Below, in pieces: positions 1-5,116 of a stretch of 6,727 nt of DNA; the stretch's first letter is position 1, and each line of letters opens with the position of its first letter. The position numbers were made by a program, and so were the translations under genes. The notes below the pieces were generated by a model. The model saw only the letters and a program-made list of their open reading frames with translations. It did no database searches and had not been told where the DNA came from. Origin of the DNA: Sphingomonas sp. UBA4766 (lineage in GTDB: Bacteria > Pseudomonadota > Alphaproteobacteria > Sphingomonadales > Sphingomonadaceae); assembly GCA_002403415.1 (NCBI GenBank), contig DHHS01000183.1, forward strand, positions 6,064-12,790, read 5' to 3'.

Positions 1-774
1 ATCGACCGGCTGGAGGAAATTGTCGAACAATGCGACGGCGTGATGGTGGCACGCGGCGATCTGGGCGTCGAGTTGCCGCCCGAACAGGTGCCGCCGCTGC
101 AAAAGCGCATTGTCGAGGTGTCGCGGCGGCTGGGGCGGCCGGTGGTGGTGGCGACGCAAATGCTCGAATCGATGATTACCGCCCCGTCGCCCACCCGCGC
201 CGAAGTGTCCGATGTGGCGACCGCCGTTTATGACGGTGCCGACGCCATCATGCTATCCGCCGAAAGCGCAGCGGGTGCCTGGCCCGAAGAATCGGTCGCG
301 ATGATGAATTCGATCGCCGAAGCCGTCGAACGCGACCCGATGCACGCCGAGCGCGTCCACTTCACCATCACCCGGCCGGACCCGACCACTGCCGATGCCT
401 TGTCGGAGGCGGCAAAGAACATTGCGCAGACGGTTACGGCTGCTGCCATCATCTGCTTCACCACGTCGGGCTCCACCGCGCGGCGGATCGCGCGCGAGCG
501 CCCCTCGGTCCCGCTGCTGGTGCTGACGCCGCGCATGGACACCGCGCGGCGTCTGGGCTTGTTATGGGGCGCACACGCCGTTCACACCCGAGATGTCGAC
601 TCGTTTGAGGAAATGGTCGCCAAGGCCAAGCGCATGGCGCTGCGCCATAAAATCGCCAAGGCGGGCGACCGTGTGATCGTGATGGCGGGCGTCCCCTTTG
701 GCACGCCGGGCTCGACCAATGTGCTGCATGTTGTGCGCATCATCGGCGACGAGCTGAAAGGCTATTCGAGCTGA
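1..774 (+). CDS. pyk: Pyruvate kinase, C-terminal 257 residues (5' end outside window)
   Basis: Pyruvate kinase transfers phosphate from phosphoenolpyruvate to ADP, the last step of glycolysis and Entner-Doudoroff catabolism, in the cytosol. The reading frame is open from base 1 and ends at TGA 772-774, so roughly the first 220 residues of a usual ~480-residue enzyme are missing. The visible part begins in the TIM-barrel domain: MVARGDLGVE (residues 15-24 of the fragment), ATQMLESM near 52-59, and PTRAEVSDVATAVYDGADAIMLSAES near 64-89 in the family order. The C-terminal allosteric domain follows, with a TTSGSTARRIA segment at about 152-162 and a GVPFGTPGSTN segment near the end, the places where effector-binding loops lie in the family. 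SAES stands where SGET is common, which is a tolerated variation. The gene converges on tRNA-Gln 25 bp downstream, and no U-tract terminator for the plus strand is visible between them. Identification is firm; allosteric behaviour cannot be read from this. Confidence 0.97.
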   Translation: MDRLEEIVEQCDGVMVARGDLGVELPPEQVPPLQKRIVEVSRRLGRPVVVATQMLESMITAPSPTRAEVSDVATAVYDGADAIMLSAESAAGAWPEESVAMMNSIAEAVERDPMHAERVHFTITRPDPTTADALSEAAKNIAQTVTAAAIICFTTSGSTARRIARERPSVPLLVLTPRMDTARRLGLLWGAHAVHTRDVDSFEEMVAKAKRMALRHKIAKAGDRVIVMAGVPFGTPGSTNVLHVVRIIGDELKGYSS

Positions 775-799
775 TCACGACCAAAACTGGCTAAAAAGC

Positions 800-873
800 T
801 GGATGCCCCGTGAGGATTCGAACCTCAATTAACGGAGTCAGAGTCCGTGGTCTTACCTTTAGACGACGGGGCA
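800..873 (-). tRNA. tRNA-Gln (anticodon CTG)
   Basis: On the minus strand this folds as a complete 74-nt tRNA with an encoded CCA end (800-802). The acceptor stem TGCCCCG (867-873) pairs with CGGGGCA (804-810). The anticodon stem ACGGA/TCCGT (844-848 with 832-836) encloses the loop CTCTGAC, which puts CTG at 839-841 and reads glutamine codon CAG. The T arm contains GGTTCGAATCC. The first pair is U1-A72, typical of bacterial tRNA-Gln. The discriminator base (803, minus strand) is U. A run of five T on the minus strand (793-797) begins two bases after CCA and may end the transcript. The gene is a single-tRNA unit with its own promoter. Confidence 0.95.
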
Positions 874-885
874 ACGCTGAGTGGC

Positions 886-914
886 CGTCTAAGCAGGGTG
901 CCAGCAGGTGTCAA
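886..914 (-). promoter_or_regulatory. Promoter of tRNA-Gln
   Basis: On the minus strand a perfect -35 hexamer TTGACA (909-914) lies 17 bp from TAGACG (886-891; 3 of 6 matches to TATAAT). The predicted start near 879 leaves a leader of only about six bases before the tRNA, the expected geometry. This is consensus matching by eye; no start has been mapped. Confidence 0.65.
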
Positions 915-915
915 C

Positions 916-930
916 GCACGCCAGGCGTGC
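916..930. repeat. Perfect 7-bp-arm palindrome between divergent promoters
   Basis: GCACGCC-A-GGCGTGC is a perfect inverted repeat with a single central base. It lies one base from the tRNA-Gln -35 (909-914) and five bases before the ppx -35 (936-941), so a bound protein could affect both promoters. No known operator is recognised. Confidence 0.6.
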
Positions 931-935
931 CGCTC

Positions 936-964
936 TTGCCGCACTGCACCCTGTCGGCTATCGT
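936..964 (+). promoter_or_regulatory. Probable promoter of the ppx-rlmE unit
   Basis: TTGCCG (936-941) is separated by 17 bp from TATCGT (959-964), with 4 of 6 consensus matches in each hexamer. Transcription would start near 971 and give a leader of about 53 nt. The leader contains a small hairpin, GGGGT-ATTC-ACCCC (982-995), and then the ribosome binding site. Called by eye from consensus and spacing. Confidence 0.5.
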
Positions 965-1023
965 GATCGGCAAGCACGGTGGGGGTATTCACCCCGGACC
1001 GACACAAATGATGGTGATACGGC

Positions 1024-2067
1024 ATGGGGAACCAATCGGCCCAGGCGCCGGTTGGACGTGGTGGGGACCGGGTCAGCAAAGCGCCAATTCGCAAAGGCCG
1101 CACCCGCTTGCCCGTGGCACGCCATTATGCCGCGCTCGACCTTGGCACCAATAACTGCCGCTTGCTGATCGCGCGCCCGGCGGAATCGGGCTTTACCGTG
1201 GTCGATGCGTTTTCCCGCGTGGTCCGGCTGGGTGAGGGGCTGGCCGCGACCGGGGAATTGAGCGAGGCGGCGATCAACCGCACGCTCGCCGCGCTTGCGA
1301 TTTGTGCGGACAAGCTGCGGCGGCGCAATGTCGTGCTGGCCCGATCGGTCGCGACCGAAGCCTGTCGCCGCGCCAGCAATGGCCCCGCATTTATCGAGCG
1401 CGCCTATCGCGAGACCGGCATCGCGCTCGACATCATCACGGCGGAGGAGGAGGCACGGCTCGCCGTGCTGGGCTGTCATATCCTGCTCGAACCCGGCGAT
1501 GAGCCCGCACTTGTCTTCGACATTGGCGGGGGATCGACGGAATTGGTGCTGGTCGACACGCGCACACCGGTGCCGACCGTGCTCGACTGGCACAGCGCGC
1601 CGTGGGGCGTGGTGTCGCTGACCGAAAGCGCAGGCGTCGGAGCCGATGCGGCAGGCCGTGCGGCGGTCTATGCCCGGATGCGCGAGCTCGCGCGCAACAG
1701 CATGGCGGGCTTTGCCGCACGCCTCCCCCGGGTGCCGCGCCAGCCGCGCTTGCTGGGCACGTCGGGCACGGTGACGACGCTCGCCAGCGTGCATCTTGGC
1801 CTCAACCGTTATGATCGCACCGCCGTTGATGGCTTGATCGTGCCCGCAAGCGCAATGCGCGCGATCAGCGCCGACCTGGCGGGCAAATCGGTTGGCGAGC
1901 GCGCGGGGCTGACCTGTATCGGCACCGAACGTGCCGATCTGGTGGTGGCGGGTTGCGCGATCTTGGAGACAATTCTTGATCTGTGGCCCGCCGAGCGACT
2001 GGGGGTGGCCGATCGCGGCATTCGCGAAGGCATCTTGCGCTGCCTGATGCCCGGCCCCTCGGCGTGA
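1024..2067 (+). CDS. Ppx/GppA-family phosphatase (exopolyphosphatase-like), short form
   Basis: Members of this ASKHA-fold family hydrolyse terminal phosphates of inorganic polyphosphate (Ppx) or of pppGpp (GppA) in the cytosol; sequence alone does not say which here. The 347-residue protein shows the phosphate-1 loop ALDLGTNNCRLL (37-48), an ITAEEEARLA segment (138-147) whose E142 aligns with the catalytic Glu of E. coli Ppx, the phosphate-2 loop DIGGGSTEL (166-174), GTSGTVTTLAS (245-255) and the closing GIREGIL (332-338). It lacks the C-terminal HD-like region of the ~500-residue E. coli enzymes, as expected for the short alphaproteobacterial type. ATG 1024 is chosen because in-frame stops lie at 1009 and 1015 and GGTGAT (1013-1018) can pair with the 16S tail. 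About 34 polar residues precede the conserved fold, so a later TTG (1108) or GTG (1114) start is possible but has poorer support. It is followed after 10 bp by rlmE. Confidence 0.93.
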   Translation: MGNQSAQAPVGRGGDRVSKAPIRKGRTRLPVARHYAALDLGTNNCRLLIARPAESGFTVVDAFSRVVRLGEGLAATGELSEAAINRTLAALAICADKLRRRNVVLARSVATEACRRASNGPAFIERAYRETGIALDIITAEEEARLAVLGCHILLEPGDEPALVFDIGGGSTELVLVDTRTPVPTVLDWHSAPWGVVSLTESAGVGADAAGRAAVYARMRELARNSMAGFAARLPRVPRQPRLLGTSGTVTTLASVHLGLNRYDRTAVDGLIVPASAMRAISADLAGKSVGERAGLTCIGTERADLVVAGCAILETILDLWPAERLGVADRGIREGILRCLMPGPSA

Positions 2068-2077
2068 GGAGTGCTCG

Positions 2078-2788
2078 ATGAGCCGGGGCGGATCGGGCGG
2101 CCGCACCCGGGTGCGCACGTCGCGCGGGCGATCGCCGCAATCGACGCGCTGGCTCGAACGCCAGCTCAACGACCCCTATGTCAAGCGCGCCAAGGCTGAA
2201 GGGTATCGCAGCCGCGCCGCCTATAAACTGATCGAACTCGACGAGCGTTTCGGCTTTTTGCGGGGCGCGCGCCGCGTCGTCGATCTTGGCATTGCCCCTG
2301 GCGGGTGGAGCCAGGTCGTCCGCAAGCAAGCGCCCGGCGCCGCAATTGTCGGCATCGATCTGCTCCCCGTCGATCCGATCGAGGGGGTGACGATTTTCCA
2401 GCTCGACTTCAACGATGCGCGCGCGCCCGAATTGCTGATCGAGGCGCTGGCCGGGCCTGCCGATCTGGTGCTGTCGGACATGGCCGCAAACACCGTCGGC
2501 CATCCGCAAACCGACCATCTGCGCACCATGGGGCTGGTCGAGTTGGCAGCCGATTTTGCAGCCGGGGTGCTGCGTCCCGGTGGCGATTTCGTCGCCAAGG
2601 TGCTGGCGGGCGGGGCCGACAGCAGCTTGGTCGCCGCGCTGAAGCGCAACTTCACGACCGTGAAACACGCAAAACCACCCGCCAGCCGCAAGGATTCAAG
2701 CGAATGGTATGTGATCGCGCAGGGGTTTAAGGGGCGCGCATCGATCGGCGACGCGTCAATCGCCGCCGTCCTCGATCAACCCTCGTAA
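2078..2788 (+). CDS. rlmE: 23S rRNA (uridine-2552-2'-O)-methyltransferase RlmE (FtsJ/RrmJ)
   Basis: RlmE uses S-adenosylmethionine to methylate the 2'-OH of U2552 in the A-loop of 23S rRNA, a late step in 50S assembly. The 236-residue protein has a basic N-terminal tail (1-40, many Arg/Ser), then SRAAYKL with K50, the SAM-binding loop DLGIAPGGWSQ (69-79), SDMAAN with D134, AKVLAGG with K174, and SSEWYV with E209. K50-D134-K174-E209 reproduces the K-D-K-E tetrad of E. coli RlmE (K38-D124-K164-E199). The spacings are the same for the last two steps and differ by two residues for the first. The tail is longer than in E. coli, which is common in alphaproteobacteria. The start follows TGAGGAG, which overlaps the stop codon of the phosphatase gene, so the two are almost certainly cotranscribed. 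The 3' end overlaps rpoZ on the other strand by 13 bp. Confidence 0.96.
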   Translation: MSRGGSGGRTRVRTSRGRSPQSTRWLERQLNDPYVKRAKAEGYRSRAAYKLIELDERFGFLRGARRVVDLGIAPGGWSQVVRKQAPGAAIVGIDLLPVDPIEGVTIFQLDFNDARAPELLIEALAGPADLVLSDMAANTVGHPQTDHLRTMGLVELAADFAAGVLRPGGDFVAKVLAGGADSSLVAALKRNFTTVKHAKPPASRKDSSEWYVIAQGFKGRASIGDASIAAVLDQPS

Positions 2789-3120
2789 TCAGCGCCCAGA
2801 TTCTGGTTGCGCGGCGGGGCCGCCGCCGTCAACCGCAGCGCTTCTGCCGATGCCGACAGCGAGCCATCATCATCGGGCGCGTCATCATCGTCGATCTGCA
2901 CCCGTTGCAGGCTCTGCACCAGCGCCTCTTCCAGATGGACCGGGCGCACGGTTTCCTCGGCGATTTCGCGCAACGCCACCACCGGATTCTTATCGCGATC
3001 GCGGTCGAGCGTCAGGTCCGCCCCGCCCGAAATCTGGCGCGCGCGCTGCGCTGCCAGCAAAACGAGATCGAAACGGTTGGGAATCTTGTCGACGCAATCT
3101 TCGACGGTAACGCGCGCCAT
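2776..3120 (-). CDS. rpoZ: DNA-directed RNA polymerase omega subunit
   Basis: Omega is the small RNA polymerase subunit that clamps the C-terminus of beta-prime, helps core assembly and, in many proteobacteria, contributes to a (p)ppGpp site. The 114-residue protein begins MARVTVEDCVDKIPNRFDL, the hallmark N-terminus of the family, followed by the LAAQRARQISGG helix (22-33), then DRDKNPVVALREIAEE (41-56). The last ~40 residues are an acidic, low-complexity tail containing IDDDDAPDDDG. The tail makes the protein longer than E. coli omega (91 aa), as is usual in alphaproteobacteria. The minus-strand start is preceded by AAGGAT (3126-3131) at suitable spacing and by a good promoter. The stop codon lies inside the 3' end of rlmE, so no terminator fits between the two genes. 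The minus-strand region downstream is occupied by rlmE, so rpoZ appears monocistronic here. Confidence 0.97.
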   Translation of the reverse strand: MARVTVEDCVDKIPNRFDLVLLAAQRARQISGGADLTLDRDRDKNPVVALREIAEETVRPVHLEEALVQSLQRVQIDDDDAPDDDGSLSASAEALRLTAAAPPRNQNLGADYEG

Positions 3121-3150
3121 CGCACATCCTTGTCTGTCTGGAAGCGCGAG

Positions 3151-3179
3151 GCCATAGGCGGCACCCGACCATGAGTCAA
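3151..3179 (-). promoter_or_regulatory. Promoter of rpoZ
   Basis: On the minus strand TTGACT (3174-3179) lies exactly 17 bp from TATGGC (3151-3156). This predicts a start near 3144 and a leader of about 24 nt carrying the AAGGAT ribosome binding site. The -35 matches consensus at 5 of 6 bases and the -10 at 3 of 6. This is one of the two best promoter matches in the window, with that of tRNA-Gln. Confidence 0.65.
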
Positions 3180-3240
3180 GAACGGCGGGTGGGCATGAAC
3201 GGGGGTTGCGCGCCAGACTATAGAGCCTAAGCGGGGGCGC

Positions 3241-3558
3241 ATGTCACGAAAAGGGCAAATCGCGGTTATCTTCATGTCGGTCCGCACCGGTGCCGATGCC
3301 GATGGCTATTACGCCGCCGCCGCCGCGATGGAGGCGCGCGCCGCCACACAGCCGGGCTATTGCGGCCTTGAAAGCGCGCGTGGAGGCGATGGCTTTGGCA
3401 TCACCGTCAGCTTTTGGGCCGATGACGACAGCGCCCAGGCGTGGCGCGACGATCCCGAACACAGGACAATCCGCGAAGCCGGGCGCGACCGCTGGTATAG
3501 CCGCTATGAACTGTGCGTCGCCCGCGTCGAACGCGATTATGACTGGGTGCGCGGATGA
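3241..3558 (+). CDS. Antibiotic-biosynthesis-monooxygenase (ABM)-fold protein, function unknown
   Basis: A 105-residue cytosolic protein with no signal peptide or membrane segment. The pattern, IAVIFMSVRT at 7-16, a helix rich in Ala/Glu with MEARAATQPGYCGLES (30-45), GFGITVSFWAD (51-61), AWRDDPEH (66-73) and a C-terminal strand YELCVARVERDYDW (88-101), fits the ABM dimeric alpha/beta-barrel. In this family the segment after the first helix usually reads 'QPGFLGxES' and the middle strand 'GFGITVSYW'. Such proteins range from quinone or haem monooxygenases to stress proteins with no known substrate, so no reaction is assigned. The start at 3241 has only a weak G-rich ribosome binding site (3231-3237). 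A TATAGA element at 3219-3224 could be its -10, but there is no clear -35. The stop overlaps the next gene as ATGA, so the two are probably translationally coupled, suggesting work with the same compound as the transporter. Confidence 0.8.
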   Translation: MSRKGQIAVIFMSVRTGADADGYYAAAAAMEARAATQPGYCGLESARGGDGFGITVSFWADDDSAQAWRDDPEHRTIREAGRDRWYSRYELCVARVERDYDWVRG

Positions 3559-4883
3559 CAAAGCACCCTCCCAAGCTCGATCGAGATTTCGCGCTGCTGT
3601 TCATGGTGATGCTGACGATTGCGGCCGGCAATACCGCGTTGCAATCGGTGCTGCCGGCGCTGGGCCGGTTGCTGAGCGTGCCCGACAGCGGGGTTGCCGC
3701 CGCCTTTTCGGTATCGGCGCTGCTATGGGTGATTGCCGCGCCATTTTGGGCGGCACGATCCGACCGGCAAGGGCGCCGGGCGATGATCCTGCTCGGCATG
3801 GCGGGTTTTGTCGTGTCGCTGACCTTGTGCGGCATTTTCCTGATGGCGGGGATTAATGGCTGGATTTCGGGCCCGGCCGCCTTTGTCGCCTTCATCGCCG
3901 GGCGGCTGATCTATGGCGGTTTCGGGGCAGCGGCACCCCCCGCCGTGCAAGCGCTGGTCGCCGGGCGCACCACGCGCGAAGAACGGACCAAGGCGCTGAC
4001 GCTGATCGGCTCAGCCTTTGGGCTGGGGACGATTTTGGGGCCAGCGGTTGCGCCTTATCTGTTGCTCGGCAGCATTGGCGGCGTTCAGATCGGGCTAGCC
4101 GGGCCTGCATTTATCGGCGCGCTGTTCGGGCTGGTCATGGTGATTGCGGTGCGGCGGATGTTGTCGGACGATCGCGGCATGGCGCCAAGCCAAGGGGCAG
4201 CGACCGCCTATCCCTCGATCGGCGGGCAATCGACGGGCGCGAGCATTACGGCGGCCACCGCGACCGGGATCGAGAAGATTTCCTATCGCGATCCGCGCAT
4301 CCGGGGGTGGATGATCGCCGGGCTGGTGATGGGCCATGCGCAGGCAATGACCGGCCAGACGATCGGCTTTCTGGTGATCGACCGGCTTAATCTGGCGCCG
4401 ATTGCCGCATTGCAGCCGACCGGGCTGGTGCTGATCCTGGGGGCGAGTGCGGCGCTGTTGGTGCAATGGGGGCTGATCCCGCTGCTCAATCTTGATCCAC
4501 GGCGACTGATGTTGTTTGGCCTGATCGCGGCCGCAATCGGCACGGTGCTGACCGGAATAGCGACCTCGCTTTACGGGATTGCGCTCGCCTTTGCGCTCGC
4601 CTCCGCCGGGTTTGGCTTTACCCGGCCGGGGTTTACGGCGGGGGCCTCGCTGGCGGTTGGGCCGGGGGGACAGGGCTCGGTCGCGGGTAAGGTCACATCG
4701 ATCAACGGCGCATCCTTTGTGCTTGGCCCGTCAATCGGGGTCGGACTGTATAGTGTGTACAAGCCGGTTCCCTATCTGGTCGCGGCAGCAGCGCTGATGC
4801 TGTTGTTCGGCTATGCGTTACGCTTTCTCCATGCCTCCACTCAAACGACGGCAAATGCGGACGAAGCTGACCCCGTGATCTAG
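3555..4883 (+). CDS. MFS transporter, 12-TM proton-antiporter type, substrate unknown
   Basis: A 442-residue inner-membrane protein with about 12 hydrophobic segments, starting near residues 12-35. A hydrophilic central loop (about 201-250) separates two six-helix halves. Major facilitator signatures are visible: motif A in the loop between helices 2 and 3 (ARSDRQGRR, 67-75), a motif B-like RLIYGGFGA with R117, and an antiporter motif C-like GLGTILGPAVAPYL (156-169). Motif C is typical of drug:proton antiporters, so efflux is more likely than uptake; this is inference. Length is normal and no frameshift is seen. The ATG lies inside the stop of the preceding ABM gene (ATGA overlap), and a separate ribosome binding site is poor, which points to translational coupling. 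A 16-bp palindrome begins 8 bp after the stop codon. Export of a drug, a phenolic or a quinone-like compound all remain possible. Confidence 0.9.
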   Translation: MTKHPPKLDRDFALLFMVMLTIAAGNTALQSVLPALGRLLSVPDSGVAAAFSVSALLWVIAAPFWAARSDRQGRRAMILLGMAGFVVSLTLCGIFLMAGINGWISGPAAFVAFIAGRLIYGGFGAAAPPAVQALVAGRTTREERTKALTLIGSAFGLGTILGPAVAPYLLLGSIGGVQIGLAGPAFIGALFGLVMVIAVRRMLSDDRGMAPSQGAATAYPSIGGQSTGASITAATATGIEKISYRDPRIRGWMIAGLVMGHAQAMTGQTIGFLVIDRLNLAPIAALQPTGLVLILGASAALLVQWGLIPLLNLDPRRLMLFGLIAAAIGTVLTGIATSLYGIALAFALASAGFGFTRPGFTAGASLAVGPGGQGSVAGKVTSINGASFVLGPSIGVGLYSVYKPVPYLVAAAALMLLFGYALRFLHASTQTTANADEADPVI

Positions 4884-4890
4884 GGTGGGC

Positions 4891-4906
4891 GAACCAAGCT
4901 TGGTTC
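4891..4906. repeat. 16-bp perfect palindrome after the MFS gene
   Basis: GAACCAAGCTTGGTTC is fully self-complementary and starts 8 bp after the transporter stop codon. As RNA it makes a six-pair stem with loop AGCU. A second register is possible, in which GCGAA (4889-4893) pairs with TTCGC (4908-4912). There is no plus-strand U tract after it, so it may protect the mRNA 3' end rather than terminate by itself. Confidence 0.6.
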
Positions 4907-4912
4907 ATTCGC

Positions 4913-4946
4913 AAAAAAAGAGCCGACCACCCGAAGGGATCGGCTC
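4913..4946 (-). terminator. Intrinsic terminator facing the minus strand
   Basis: Read on the minus strand, GAGCCGA (4940-4946) pairs with TCGGCTC (4920-4926). The stem continues after small internal bulges into CC-UUCG-GG, a very stable tetraloop, and is followed directly by seven T (4913-4919). This is a classic rho-independent terminator. On the plus strand the same hairpin is followed by AAAAAG before five T (4953-4957), a much poorer arrangement, although some termination of MFS transcripts is possible. No minus-strand gene lies directly upstream of it. Confidence 0.75.
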
Positions 4947-4956
4947 AAAAAGTTTT

Positions 4957-4986
4957 TAGGAGAGGATGCCTGAAAGGCCTCTCCTA
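4957..4986. repeat. Long hairpin with ribosome-binding-site-like arm
   Basis: TAGGAGAG (4957-4964) pairs perfectly with CTCTCCTA (4979-4986). After a three-base bulge (4965-4967), GCCT (4968-4971) pairs with AGGC (4975-4978) around loop GAA, giving 12 base pairs in all. The left arm on the plus strand, AGGAGAGG, resembles a Shine-Dalgarno sequence and touches an ATG at 4966, but the reading frame from there has only 20 codons. On the minus strand the same stem would lie just before the terminator hairpin. Confidence 0.65.
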
Positions 4987-5074
4987 TGTGCGGCGCAGCA
5001 AATGTTATTGCAAGTGCGAAATCAATAAGGGCGGTTGCGCCAGACGCAATCGTCGCTGGTGCTCCACCCATCGC

Positions 5075-5088
5075 TGATGCTAGCATCA
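5075..5088. promoter_or_regulatory. 14-bp palindrome upstream of lysR, possible operator
   Basis: TGATGCTAGCATCA is a perfect palindrome ending 28 bp before the lysR start codon. LysR-type regulators often repress their own genes through dyad sites near their promoters, so autoregulation is plausible. It is not a neat T-N11-A box, since the outer T and A are 12 bases apart. It could also be part of a promoter, because TAGCAT occurs in it on both strands. Confidence 0.35.
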
Positions 5089-5116
5089 TGCAGTGCACCA
5101 TAAACGGGGATGAGGA

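Larger units (their letters stand above)
4913..5075 (-). ncRNA. Candidate small RNA locus (speculative)
   Basis: A minus-strand transcript ending at the terminator would pass through a series of hairpins: GGTG-GAG-CACC (5058-5068), TTGCG-TCTGG-CGCAA (5035-5049), a long stem (4957-4986) and the terminator stem. A weak promoter can be drawn on the minus strand: TTTATG (5099-5104), a 16-bp spacer, and TAGCAT (5077-5082). It would start near 5070 and give about 155-160 nt. The interval is AT-richer than the flanking genes, and no reading frame here shows the G/C-rich third positions seen in them. No known RNA family is recognised. The opposite reading is that the interval is only the shared untranslated region of the MFS and lysR genes. 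Confidence 0.25.

Noticed and set aside
775..799. Plus-strand terminator for pyruvate kinase
   Set aside because: Only a three-pair CCA/TGG stem can be drawn and no plus-strand T run follows; the T run here belongs to the minus strand after the tRNA.
958..2169. 403-codon open frame on the minus strand across the phosphatase gene
   Set aside because: It is a shadow of the plus-strand gene in GC-rich DNA. The product is rich in Arg, His, Gln and Ala with no domain pattern, while the plus frame has all Ppx/GppA motifs.
1865..2668. 267-codon minus-strand open frame across the end of the phosphatase gene and rlmE
   Set aside because: Antisense shadow. The plus-strand frames carry complete catalytic motifs and the minus product has no recognisable family features.
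3290..3856. 188-codon plus-strand frame overlapping the ABM protein and MFS genes
   Set aside because: It is out of frame with two well-supported genes and has low-complexity, Pro/Arg/Ala-rich content typical of a shadow frame.
4966..5028. 20-codon frame starting right after AGGAGAGG, as a leader peptide
   Set aside because: There is no spacing between the putative binding site and ATG, the start is within a stable stem, and the codons show no regulatory run.
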